Assembly (NCBI GenBank): GCA_949127695.1 | Contig: CASBQH010000288.1 | Span: forward strand, 1 to 6,610 | Direction of reading: 5' to 3' | Origin: Synechococcales cyanobacterium PMM_0073 | Lineage (GTDB): Bacteria; Cyanobacteriota; Cyanobacteriia; Elainellales; Elainellaceae | Length of the DNA stretch: 6,610 nt | In this document: one piece after another, positions 1 through 5,492 of the stretch | Numbering within the stretch: position 1 is the first letter of the stretch | Layout of the letters: every line of letters starts with the position of its first letter | Translations under genes and position numbers: made by a program | The notes under the pieces: generated by a model | Databases searched by the model: none | What the model was told of the DNA's origin: nothing | What the model saw: only the letters and a program-made list of their open reading frames with translations

Positions 1-107
1 AAGGTGCGCAAGGCGATTTGCGGAAAGCCGCATTCACCTCCATCTACGCCCTAACCAAAACAGTTGCCGATCGGATCAAAGCGATCATGTCTGCTCCTGC
101 TGCCTAG
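1..107 (+). CDS. C-terminal end of an unrecognised protein (5' partial)
   Basis: The reading frame that starts at position 3 is open from the window edge to a TAG stop at 105-107 and gives 34 residues. They begin GAQGDLRKAAF and end KAIMSAPAA. The stretch reads as an amphipathic helix with a short Ala/Pro tail, as is common at a protein C-terminus. Another plus frame is also open to about 119, but its product is Cys/His/Arg-rich and not protein-like. I do not recognise the family from this fragment, and the start lies outside the window. A small inverted repeat 34 bp downstream could end its transcript. Confidence that it is coding is moderate, and no function is proposed. Confidence 0.5.
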   Translation, partial: GAQGDLRKAAFTSIYALTKTVADRIKAIMSAPAA

Positions 108-140
108 AGCACCAGATCTAAAATGCTATCTATTACACCC

Positions 141-157
141 GAGCAAGCGGCTTGCTC
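141..157. repeat. Perfect 8-bp inverted repeat, possible terminator or operator
   Basis: The 17 bp read GAGCAAGC-G-GCTTGCTC, two exact 8-bp reverse-complementary arms around one central base. As RNA it would fold as a 7-bp stem with a CGG loop. The following bases (TCTTGATC) are only weakly T-rich, so an intrinsic terminator for the upstream gene is possible but not classical. The odd-centred dyad would also suit a dimeric regulator acting on the lyase gene, whose start is 130 bp away. Confidence 0.4.
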
Positions 158-274
158 TCTTGATCAGGATGCTCTATGATGAGCGCATGTGAATATTTGT
201 TTACATTTTCTTGACATTGATACCGCATTGGCAGGTGCTTTTGCAATGATGCCAAAAAGTCAGAATACTACCCT

Positions 275-278
275 GGAG
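275..278 (+). promoter_or_regulatory. Ribosome binding site of the bilin lyase gene
   Basis: GGAG lies 8 nt before the ATG at 287. This is ideal spacing and it fixes the start codon. Confidence 0.7.
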
Positions 279-286
279 TTTGACAG

Positions 287-823
287 ATGGTTCAATCAGT
301 AGCTGCGGGTTTGAACTTAGATGAGCAGGTTGCCGAGTATTTTCAGCAGTCTGAGGGCGCATGGCATTCGCAGCGGCGCTACTACACGCTTAAAGATGGC
401 GAGACGCAGGAAGTGGTGAGTCATCTGACCGTGTTGTTTTTGCCACAGGGTAGCCCAGAGTTGGTGCAGCTGGCGCAGCTACATGAGCTAACAGATGTGA
501 ACTTGCTGACCTCTGGTGCGCTCACGACCTGGGAAAGCAACTATATTGGGCCAAGTCCCAAGACGCTCAGTGGATCTACGCGATTTGGGGTGGCCGGAAA
601 TTTGCTCTACCGCGACCGAGGATTTTCGACCAGCAAGCCCGTGACCGCTCAGTTTGAGCTGCGCGATCTCAAAACGATGTGCCTGAAGACTGAATATGGT
701 GGCAATAGATTTGAAGAAGAAGTGAAGCTCGTAGGCCGCAACTACCGCACCCGTCAGACGATTATTTCGCGGCTGGGTGAGGAGCAGATGATTGGCCAGT
801 ATTTAGAGACGCGAGTCAAATAA
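287..823 (+). CDS. cpcS: CpcS/CpeS-family phycobiliprotein bilin lyase
   Basis: This is a chromophore lyase of the CpcS/CpeS family, lipocalin-like beta-barrel proteins that bind a phycobilin and attach it to a cysteine (usually the Cys-82/84 position) of phycobilisome subunits. They act in the cytoplasm during antenna assembly. The 178-residue length fits the family. Recognisable stretches are the N-terminal SEGAWHSQRRYYTL (22-35), TWES at 81-84, GSTRFGVAGNLLYRDRGF (96-113), the acidic EEE at 143-145 followed by VKLVGRNYRTRQTIISR (146-162), and IGQYLETR near the end. The conserved Arg, Trp and Glu residues in these blocks are the kind implicated in bilin binding and transfer. Which subtype it is (CpcS, CpcU or CpeS/CpeU) and which bilin or subunit it uses cannot be decided here. 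The gene seems monocistronic, with no phycobiliprotein gene adjacent. The family call is secure; the symbol is only a family label. Confidence 0.9.
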   Translation: MVQSVAAGLNLDEQVAEYFQQSEGAWHSQRRYYTLKDGETQEVVSHLTVLFLPQGSPELVQLAQLHELTDVNLLTSGALTTWESNYIGPSPKTLSGSTRFGVAGNLLYRDRGFSTSKPVTAQFELRDLKTMCLKTEYGGNRFEEEVKLVGRNYRTRQTIISRLGEEQMIGQYLETRVK

Positions 824-837
824 ATAACGTTATTTAT
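820..837. repeat. 18-bp perfect AT-rich palindrome over the lyase stop codon
   Basis: ATAAATAACGTTATTTAT is its own reverse complement and is centred between 828 and 829. It contains the lyase TAA stop (821-823) and lies just before the stop of the convergent remnant at 844-846. As RNA it could form only a weak all-A/U 7-bp stem, so it is a poor intrinsic terminator on energy grounds. A protein-binding site or chance AT-rich symmetry are alternatives. Confidence 0.5.
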
Positions 838-843
838 GCCTGG

Positions 844-1014
844 TTAACTCGCCGCCAAGCTTTCGCGGGTGGTGCGGCGGGTGAAGGGATTCCAGGTATC
901 GAGTTGATCGGCTGACTGGCTTAGCAGCATGGCGCGATTTGCCGAACTCAGGTTTTGGACGGAGTCAAAGTCAGCTCCCGCGATACCCGCAAAGAGATAG
1001 TAGGGGTGGCTCAA
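844..1014 (-). pseudogene. Remnant of an unrecognised protein (C-terminal fragment)
   Basis: The minus strand has a 56-codon frame ending in TAA at 844-846 with a strongly protein-like translation. It includes HPYYLFAGIAGADFD near the start, then SANRAMLL, and ends FTRRTTRESLAAS. It contains no ATG suitable as a normal start. The only internal Met falls at about residue 29, and an in-frame TGA (1015-1017) lies just upstream, preceded by further stops. The most economical reading is the surviving C-terminus of a decayed or truncated gene that once ran leftward from the area now used as the peroxidase leader. A TTG start at 1012-1014, giving a real 56-residue protein, is formally possible. No family is recognised. 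The plus-strand frame across this region is Arg/Ser-rich and looks like its antisense shadow. Confidence 0.45.
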
Positions 1015-1071
1015 TCAACTCGTTGAAGCTCATTTCACTGCGATGCGTCCGCTTTACCCGTAGGATGAAAG

Positions 1072-1110
1072 ATGGCAAAAGCAGCGAATTTAGAACAGGA
1101 GCCTCTATGA
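1072..1110 (+). CDS. Possible 12-codon leader peptide before the peroxidase gene
   Basis: ATG at 1072-1074 opens a 12-residue frame (MAKAANLEQEPL). Its TGA stop (1108-1110) overlaps the peroxidase ATG in an ATGA arrangement. An AGGA lies 6 nt before its start (1062-1065). The overlap would allow translational coupling. A frame this short can arise by chance, so it is recorded as a candidate only. Confidence 0.2.
   Translation: MAKAANLEQEPL
1097..1101 (+). promoter_or_regulatory. Ribosome binding site that sets the peroxidase start
   Basis: AGGAG lies 5 nt before the ATG at 1107. The in-frame upstream Met codons at 939 and 1065 are worse starts: the first would read through the antisense of the remnant gene, and the residues encoded before 1107 have no counterpart in the peroxidase fold. 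Confidence 0.7.
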
Positions 1111-1589
1111 GTCTTTCAATTACAGATGTTTCAGTCACCACTCTACAGGGCAGTCCTAAGCCAATCAGCGACTATGCTGGCAAGGTGCTGCTGATTGTGA
1201 ACGTGGCCTCTTACTGTGGCTACACGCCGCAATATCAGGGGCTAGAAGCGCTTTACCAGAAGTATCGCGACCAGGGGCTAGAGGTGCTAGCCTTTCCCTG
1301 CAACGACTATGGGATGCAGGAGCCCGACAGCACTGATAAAATTCAGCAGTTTTGCGAAACCAAATATGGGATTACTTTCCCGCTGTTTGATAAAGTTCAC
1401 GCCAAAGGAGCCGAGCAGCATCCGCTCTATGCCAAGCTCACCCAAGCTGAGCCAAAAGGCGACGTGGCCTGGAACTTTGAGAAGTTTTTGGTCAACAAGC
1501 AAGGCGAAGTCGTGGGGCGCTACAAGAGCGCTGTGGCTCCAGACTCCGCTGAGCTGAGCCGCGATATTGAGCGCGAGCTAGGGCTATAG
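1107..1589 (+). CDS. gpx: Glutathione peroxidase-family thiol peroxidase
   Basis: This 160-residue cytoplasmic peroxidase reduces hydrogen peroxide and organic or lipid hydroperoxides. The thioredoxin-like fold starts at IVNVASYCGYTPQY, with peroxidatic Cys37 in place of the selenocysteine of animal enzymes. FPCNDYGMQEP (63-73) supplies catalytic Gln71, and WNFEKFLV (122-129) supplies Trp122 and Asn123, so the Cys-Gln-Trp-Asn tetrad is complete. Cys83 lies 46 residues after Cys37, the same spacing as the peroxidatic and resolving cysteines of yeast Gpx3. This suggests a two-cysteine enzyme recycled by thioredoxin rather than glutathione. The Asp-Tyr in CNDYG, where animal enzymes have Gln-Phe, is outside the tetrad. 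The start was chosen from the Shine-Dalgarno site and the family N-terminus. The gene faces devA, with only 12 bp between their stops. No clear promoter was found in the leader. Confidence 0.93.
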   Translation: MSLSITDVSVTTLQGSPKPISDYAGKVLLIVNVASYCGYTPQYQGLEALYQKYRDQGLEVLAFPCNDYGMQEPDSTDKIQQFCETKYGITFPLFDKVHAKGAEQHPLYAKLTQAEPKGDVAWNFEKFLVNKQGEVVGRYKSAVAPDSAELSRDIERELGL

Positions 1590-1612
1590 TCTGTCAATCA
1601 CTCAGGCTGTAG
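1584..1612. terminator. Candidate hairpin between convergent gpx and devA
   Basis: On the plus strand CTATAGTCTG (1584-1593) pairs along its full length with CAGGCTGTAG (1603-1612), using two G-U wobbles and a 9-nt loop. It spans the last codons of both genes. In the minus-strand transcript the two wobbles become C-A mismatches, so the structure favours the gpx transcript. No run of T follows, so it is not a textbook intrinsic terminator. It could be a transcript-stabilising 3' stem or a weak terminator. Confidence 0.35.
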
Positions 1613-2324
1613 TTAAGACTGTCTCAACCTCACGCTTCGCCAGCTTACCGTCTTCCATATACACGATCCGGTCGGCCACGTCCAGAATTCGGTTATCGTG
1701 CGTCACCATCAAAATCGTGCAGCCCTGCTCTTGGGCAAGTTTCTGCATCAGCTCCACCACATCTCGCCCCGACTGCTTATCCAAGGCCGCAGTCGGTTCA
1801 TCGGCCAGCAGAATCTGCGGGTGGCTGACTAGAGCGCGGGCAATGGCTACCCGCTGTTTTTGGCCACCCGACAGGCTTTCGGGATAATATTGGGTTCTCG
1901 CCTCTAAGCCGACTAGATTTAAAATCTCGACTGCCCGCTCGCGTCGTTCGGCACGAGCATATTGGCCATGCACTTCTAGCCCCATCATCACGTTTTCTTG
2001 AGCCGTGAGGCTGCTGTGCAGGTTGTGTGCCTGAAAAATATAGCCACAGGAGCGGCGCACTTCAACGACGACAGTTTTTGCTGCGCCCACCAGCTCTGTG
2101 CCCAAAATTCGCAGACTGCCGGACTGCGGTGAGCGCAGGCCGCCCATTAGCGAGAGCAGGGTGGTTTTTCCAGAACCCGATGGCCCGGTCAAGATCACAA
2201 TTTCGCCCGCGCTAATTGCCAGGTTGATCGCAAACAGCACCTGCTTCCGCAGTTCGCCTTCGCCAAAGAAATGATCAAGCTGTTCTACTAAAATCGCTGG
2301 AGCAGAAGATAGAATCGTATTCAT
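1602..2324 (-). CDS. devA: DevA-type ABC exporter ATP-binding subunit
   Basis: This cytoplasmic ATPase powers the DevBC exporter. All nucleotide-binding motifs are intact in its 240 residues: Walker A GPSGSGKT (47-54), Q-loop Gln98 in YIFQAHNL, signature LSGGQ (151-155), Walker B ILLADE (171-176), D-loop AALD (179-182) and H-loop His209. The stretch THDNRILDVADRIVYMEDG near the end is typical of the DevA branch, within the larger LolD/MacB-like group that serves FtsX-fold permeases. The gene starts 6 bp after the devC stop and has no obvious Shine-Dalgarno site, so its translation is probably coupled to devC. It is last in the operon and converges with gpx. The family call is firm. The name devA denotes homology, since cyanobacteria often carry several paralogous copies, and does not imply a heterocyst role. 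Confidence 0.92.
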   Translation of the reverse strand: MNTILSSAPAILVEQLDHFFGEGELRKQVLFAINLAISAGEIVILTGPSGSGKTTLLSLMGGLRSPQSGSLRILGTELVGAAKTVVVEVRRSCGYIFQAHNLHSSLTAQENVMMGLEVHGQYARAERRERAVEILNLVGLEARTQYYPESLSGGQKQRVAIARALVSHPQILLADEPTAALDKQSGRDVVELMQKLAQEQGCTILMVTHDNRILDVADRIVYMEDGKLAKREVETVLTTA

Positions 2325-2330
2325 GACAAG

Positions 2331-3557
2331 CTAAGAGAAAATATCGGCTGGATCAGCAGACTGGAGTCGGCGCGTCGCAATTAGTCCAGATGCGCCACAC
2401 ATGATCACAGTTAGGCAAAAGACCAGCAGCAGCCGTGAGGCCGTCATGGCAATTGGCAGCGCCGCAGCGTTGTGAATCAGCGCATATTGCCCCAGCGCCA
2501 GCCCCAAGCCGGGGATAAACCCCAGCGCCGCTAGAATAATCGCTTCTTCCATCACAATCCAGAGCAGATAGCGGTCGCGATATCCCATTGCCTTAAACGT
2601 GGCATACTCGCCCATATGCTCATTCACGTCAGTTGAAAGAATCTGAAACACAATCACCGTCCCGACCACAAAAGCCATTACCGTACCAAAGGTAAAGACA
2701 ATCCCAATTGGCGTCGTTTCCTGCCAGTAGGCTTGCTCCAAATCCACGTAGGTTTGTTTGGTCGAAGCAATTGCATCGGGCGGCAAGATGGCTTTGATTT
2801 GCGCCAACACTGCTGCTGAATCAGCGTCAGGCTTGACTTTGACCAATCCCAACGTCACCTGTCCTGCGCCGCGCTCTGGGAAAAACCGCAGAAAATTCTC
2901 TGGGCTAGTAATCAGCGTTCCATCTGTGGCAAACGAGGCTCCCAAATCGAACAGCCCCGCAACTTTAACGCTGCGCCGATCAATTTCGGTGGTGACGGAC
3001 TGCCCCTGCTCAGCTTGCTGCACCACGTCGCCATAGTCACCGCGCGTCAGGCGATCAAACAAAAACGTATCGGGCTGTTTGAGCAAATTGAGCTGGCGAT
3101 TCACATCAGGGAAGTTGAAGGCAGGGCGCTCTAGGCTTTGACCCACCAGCGTTAGTTCGGTTTTGCGGCGAGTCTGCGGATTTTTCCAGACCACCCGCGA
3201 GACATACAAAGGCTCGGCAGACTGAACGCCCTGAAGCGACTGGATCTGATAGAGGCGGCGACGCGGCAGCGTATTGGCTAAACTCAGATCTCGATACTGG
3301 GCGCTGCGAATAATAATATCGGCATCTAGACCGCGATTGAGCAATGTATTGCTATCAAATAGCGCTGCTTGAATCCCCAACTGAGCGAACATTAGCAGAT
3401 CGGCAAAGCCAATCCCGGCAACAGCCACCAACAGCCGCCCGCGATTCTTCTTCAGCTGAAGCCAGCCCAGCGGCGTTCGGTCTTGCAACGCCTGCCAGAA
3501 GGGTCGTTTGGGGCGAGCGGGCGGTTTGGCAGTAGCCTGCTTTGGGGGGCGGGTCAT
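2331..3557 (-). CDS. devC: DevC-type ABC exporter permease (FtsX-like)
   Basis: This inner-membrane permease of 408 residues follows the DevC/MacB plan. A basic, Pro-rich cytoplasmic tail (1-40) includes TPLGWLQL. A first membrane helix follows at about 42-66, then a large periplasmic domain of roughly 215 residues, and three C-terminal helices at about 283-307, 332-361 and 376-395. EYATFKAMGY (317-326), between helices 2 and 3, is the conserved cytoplasmic coupling stretch of this family. As in MacB, such permeases are thought to transmit ATP-driven motion to periplasmic cargo rather than form a wide channel. The start codon overlaps the devB stop by 4 bp (ATGA, 3554-3557). GGAG inside devB, 10 nt upstream (minus-strand reading of 3568-3571), serves as its binding site. 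The overlap indicates tight co-translation with devB. No disruption is visible. Confidence 0.92.
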   Translation of the reverse strand: MTRPPKQATAKPPARPKRPFWQALQDRTPLGWLQLKKNRGRLLVAVAGIGFADLLMFAQLGIQAALFDSNTLLNRGLDADIIIRSAQYRDLSLANTLPRRRLYQIQSLQGVQSAEPLYVSRVVWKNPQTRRKTELTLVGQSLERPAFNFPDVNRQLNLLKQPDTFLFDRLTRGDYGDVVQQAEQGQSVTTEIDRRSVKVAGLFDLGASFATDGTLITSPENFLRFFPERGAGQVTLGLVKVKPDADSAAVLAQIKAILPPDAIASTKQTYVDLEQAYWQETTPIGIVFTFGTVMAFVVGTVIVFQILSTDVNEHMGEYATFKAMGYRDRYLLWIVMEEAIILAALGFIPGLGLALGQYALIHNAAALPIAMTASRLLLVFCLTVIMCGASGLIATRRLQSADPADIFS

Positions 3558-4756
3558 AGTTGAATTTCTCCAGTCACCTGTAGATTGGTCAAGCCAGCCA
3601 CTTTTTGGATCGACTCCGCATCGAGCTGCACCCGCACTTCCACAATTCGCGCGTCAATATTGGCAGAAGTGTCAGAGTTGACGACATTTTGACGCTTCAC
3701 CTTCACGCCAATTTTGCTAACCTTGCCAGTCAGTGATTCTGGGGCGCTGTCGCTATAAAGCTGAGCGGGCTGCCCCAGCTTAATTTTGCTAATGTCGGTT
3801 TCATAAACTTCTAGCAGCGCCGTCATCTGCTGGGTTTGCCCCAGTTCTACAATGCCGTCGCTTGAGAGCAGTTCGCCGGGACGGGTATGAATCTCTAGCA
3901 CCCGACCTGCTTGGGGAGCGCGCACGGTGGCTAAATCGAGCTGGGCTTTGGCTTGCTGCACCGCCGCATTGGCTTGATCGACCTGTGCCTGCGCCGCTTC
4001 AATATCGACTGGACGCACCTCGGCGATCCGATCCAGCGTTGCTTTAGCGGAGGTTAGCTCCGGCGAGCGCGTGGTTTGAATTCGACTCAACACCTCTTGC
4101 GCTTCTTGCAGGTTGCGCTGGGCGGTCGTTAGCGTCAGCGCTTTGCTGTCCCGCAGAGAAGCCGAAGCTGCGCCTTGCTGATAGAGCATTTCGTAGCGCG
4201 CTGCCTCAGCCTGAGCGTTTTGCAGTTCGGCCTCTAGTCTTGCTATGGTCGCCGCCTGCGCCTGACTGTCCCCCTGCCGCTGGGCTTCAAGTCGGGCAAT
4301 TTCGGCCTGCTGCGCCCCAATCTCGCCTTGTTTTGCACCTGCTTTCACCACCGTCAGATTGGCCTGAGCCACCTTCACTCGCTGCTGCGCCTCGACGAGA
4401 GCCGCCTGCAACCGATCACGACTGTCCAAAACCGCAATCACCTGTCCAGCTTTGACGATATCTCCCTGCTCGACCCACAGCTGCTCAACCCGATTTGTGC
4501 CGCCCGCCGCGCTGGGAGCCGACAGATTAATCACCTTGCCGAGCGGCTCTAGATAGCCCAAAGCCGTCACCGTTTGAATCTGCGGTGCGACTGCCTCTGG
4601 CTGAGCCTGCTGCGAACTCAACAGCTGTGAGCGCCAGAATAGATAGGCTCCTAGTCCGCTAAACAGGCATACCGCCACAATTACCCACTTCCGAGCCAGT
4701 GAACGTCGTCCTACTGCATCAATCATTTGACTCTGCGCCCTGCCGCCTAGATTCAT
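3554..4756 (-). CDS. devB: DevB-type periplasmic adaptor (HlyD/MacA-like membrane fusion protein)
   Basis: The adaptor links the inner-membrane DevC to an outer-membrane TolC-like channel. In its 400 residues a single anchor helix (about 24-42) is followed by the first half of the lipoyl domain (RVEQLWVEQGDIVKAGQVIAVLD, 89-111). A long Ala/Gln-rich coiled-coil hairpin runs from about 114 to 278. The second lipoyl half (VRAPQAGRVLEIHTRPGELL, 278-297) and a beta-barrel region to the end complete the plan. At the hairpin turn, Arg187, Leu191 and Ser198 form the RxxxLxxxxxxS tip motif that AcrA/MacA-type adaptors use to bind TolC. It is first in the devBCA operon and transcribed divergently from tetR. 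The ATG at 4754-4756 has no Shine-Dalgarno site and abuts operator 1. Met11 (4724-4726) is an alternative start that keeps the anchor helix. Confidence 0.92.
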   Translation of the reverse strand: MNLGGRAQSQMIDAVGRRSLARKWVIVAVCLFSGLGAYLFWRSQLLSSQQAQPEAVAPQIQTVTALGYLEPLGKVINLSAPSAAGGTNRVEQLWVEQGDIVKAGQVIAVLDSRDRLQAALVEAQQRVKVAQANLTVVKAGAKQGEIGAQQAEIARLEAQRQGDSQAQAATIARLEAELQNAQAEAARYEMLYQQGAASASLRDSKALTLTTAQRNLQEAQEVLSRIQTTRSPELTSAKATLDRIAEVRPVDIEAAQAQVDQANAAVQQAKAQLDLATVRAPQAGRVLEIHTRPGELLSSDGIVELGQTQQMTALLEVYETDISKIKLGQPAQLYSDSAPESLTGKVSKIGVKVKRQNVVNSDTSANIDARIVEVRVQLDAESIQKVAGLTNLQVTGEIQL

Positions 4757-4757
4757 T

Positions 4758-4772
4758 ACTAAACCGTTTAGT
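4758..4772. promoter_or_regulatory. Operator 1: perfect 15-bp palindrome next to the devB start
   Basis: ACTAAAC-C-GTTTAGT has two exact 7-bp arms around one base. It ends 1 bp before the devB ATG and lies in the predicted devB leader, about 12-26 nt after transcription should start. The size and symmetry suit a TetR-family dimer, and the adjacent tetR gene is the obvious candidate. Assignment is by position and symmetry only. Confidence 0.7.
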
Positions 4773-4776
4773 TAAG

Positions 4777-4805
4777 TTGAGGTTGCGTTTAAACTAAACT
4801 ATTTA
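4777..4805 (+). promoter_or_regulatory. Candidate tetR promoter
   Basis: TTGAGG (4777-4782) and TATTTA (4800-4805) are 17 bp apart and point toward tetR. Each is an imperfect match to consensus. The -10 lies wholly inside operator 2, which would give autorepression. Confidence 0.3.
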
Positions 4806-4820
4806 GTAAGGTAGTGTCAA
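4791..4820 (-). promoter_or_regulatory. Candidate devBCA promoter
   Basis: Read on the minus strand, a perfect TTGACA (4815-4820) is followed after 18 bp by TAGTTT (4791-4796), which fits the TAnnnT pattern. Operator 2 covers the -10 and part of the spacer. Transcription would start near 4784 and give a leader of roughly 28 nt that contains operator 1. Confidence 0.45.
4793..4807. promoter_or_regulatory. Operator 2: 15-bp near-palindrome over both predicted -10 elements
   Basis: ACTAAAC-T-ATTTAGT matches operator 1 except at the central base and the next base, which leaves a single mismatch between its arms. Its centre (4800) is 35 bp from the centre of operator 1 (4765). An extra GTTTAAAC palindrome (4787-4794) overlaps its left edge and adds a partial third site. 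Binding here should block transcription in both directions. Confidence 0.7.
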
Positions 4821-4845
4821 GCCTATTTTTTGACTTTTTGATTGC

Positions 4846-5466
4846 ATGGAATCTGACAAAACCCCGCATAGCTCCCGTCAACTCTCGCCCGAAAAAACGG
4901 CGGCAATTTTGGATGGCGCGACGAGTGTTTTTCTAGAAGCGGGCTATGCCGGGACAACAATGGATCGAATCGCCACTGCCGCTGGGGTTTCTAAGCCCAC
5001 AATCTATAGCCACTTCCACGATAAAGAAGGACTATTTAATGCGCTCATGGAGCGAATGGTGCAGAAAATGGAATGGGCGAAATCGGTGAACGCTCTGTGG
5101 CAAGCCCCCTCAGATTCGCCTGAAGCGGTGCTGCGCCAGCTCGCCAACGAAATGCTGGATAGCTGCATGGGTAATTTGGAGCGGATTACGTTTATTCGGC
5201 TGGTGATGGGAGAAGCGGGGCGCTTTCCAGAGCTAGGACGCGCCTTTGTGCAGCATGGCGACAAACCGCTGCTAGAAGCCCTGACGCATTATCTAACGCA
5301 TTGCCCAGCGCTAAATCTAGCTGATCCGGCTGCGGCGGCGCGAATGTTTACGGGTACGGTAATTTACTTTTTTATTACGCAGGAAATGATGAATGGCGCA
5401 GAGGTTATCCCGATGACGCGGGAACGACTGGTGAATCAGCTGATGAGCAGTATTGTTCAATCCTAG
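4846..5466 (+). CDS. TetR/AcrR-family transcriptional repressor
   Basis: This 206-residue DNA-binding regulator probably controls devBCA and itself. The N-terminal TetR domain runs from about residue 15 to 62: EKTAAILDGATSVFLEAGYAGTTMD, then the helix-turn-helix at 38-57 with recognition helix GVSKPTIYSHF and the family-typical DKEGLF. The C-terminal ligand and dimer domain has FIRLVMGEAGRFPELGRAF (116-134) and FFITQEMM (175-182), resembling the AefR-like TetR C-terminal domain. No ligand can be named. The gene is divergent from devB across an 89-bp region that carries two matching palindromes. The ATG at 4846 has no Shine-Dalgarno site, but the first HTH helix begins soon after it and no better start is seen. 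It converges with the DUF2459 gene. Confidence 0.9.
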   Translation: MESDKTPHSSRQLSPEKTAAILDGATSVFLEAGYAGTTMDRIATAAGVSKPTIYSHFHDKEGLFNALMERMVQKMEWAKSVNALWQAPSDSPEAVLRQLANEMLDSCMGNLERITFIRLVMGEAGRFPELGRAFVQHGDKPLLEALTHYLTHCPALNLADPAAAARMFTGTVIYFFITQEMMNGAEVIPMTRERLVNQLMSSIVQS

Positions 5467-5475
5467 CTGGCGGCG

Positions 5476-5492
5476 ACTGAGGCAAACTCAGT
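5476..5492 (+). terminator. Small hairpin after tetR
   Basis: ACTGAG (5476-5481) and CTCAGT (5487-5492) form a perfect 6-bp stem with a GCAAA loop, 9 bp after the tetR stop. No T tract follows, so it is a weak terminator candidate only. The rest of the 121-bp convergent gap holds a loose GATCTA/TAGATC inverted repeat (5508-5513, 5527-5532) and nothing else notable. Confidence 0.3.

Larger units (their letters stand above)
108..286. other. Intergenic leader upstream of the bilin lyase gene
   Basis: This 179-bp gap lies between two genes on the same strand. It holds the perfect inverted repeat at 141-157. A consensus-like -35 hexamer TTGACA sits at 211-216 and a TTTACA at 200-205, but neither has a convincing -10 at 16-19 bp, so no promoter is called. 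The lyase Shine-Dalgarno site (275-278) lies at its right end. No other open frame worth calling was seen. Confidence 0.5.

Noticed and set aside
200..240. TTGACA (211-216) and TTTACA (200-205) as a promoter for the lyase gene
   Set aside because: No acceptable -10 element lies 16-19 bp downstream of either hexamer, so a promoter cannot be placed from sequence alone.
939..1106. In-frame N-terminal extension of the peroxidase starting at ATG 939
   Set aside because: The 56 extra residues are Arg/Ser-rich, run antisense to the protein-like remnant at 844-1014, and have no Shine-Dalgarno site. The AGGAG before 1107 and the family N-terminus support the short form.
1309..1557. Plus-strand frame inside gpx
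   Set aside because: It is an out-of-frame shadow of an intact catalytic gene.
4816..4840. GTCAA...TTGAC inverted repeat followed by five T in the tetR leader, considered as an attenuator
   Set aside because: The stem is only 5 bp with a 9-nt loop and would be too weak. One arm is better explained as the -35 of the devB promoter.
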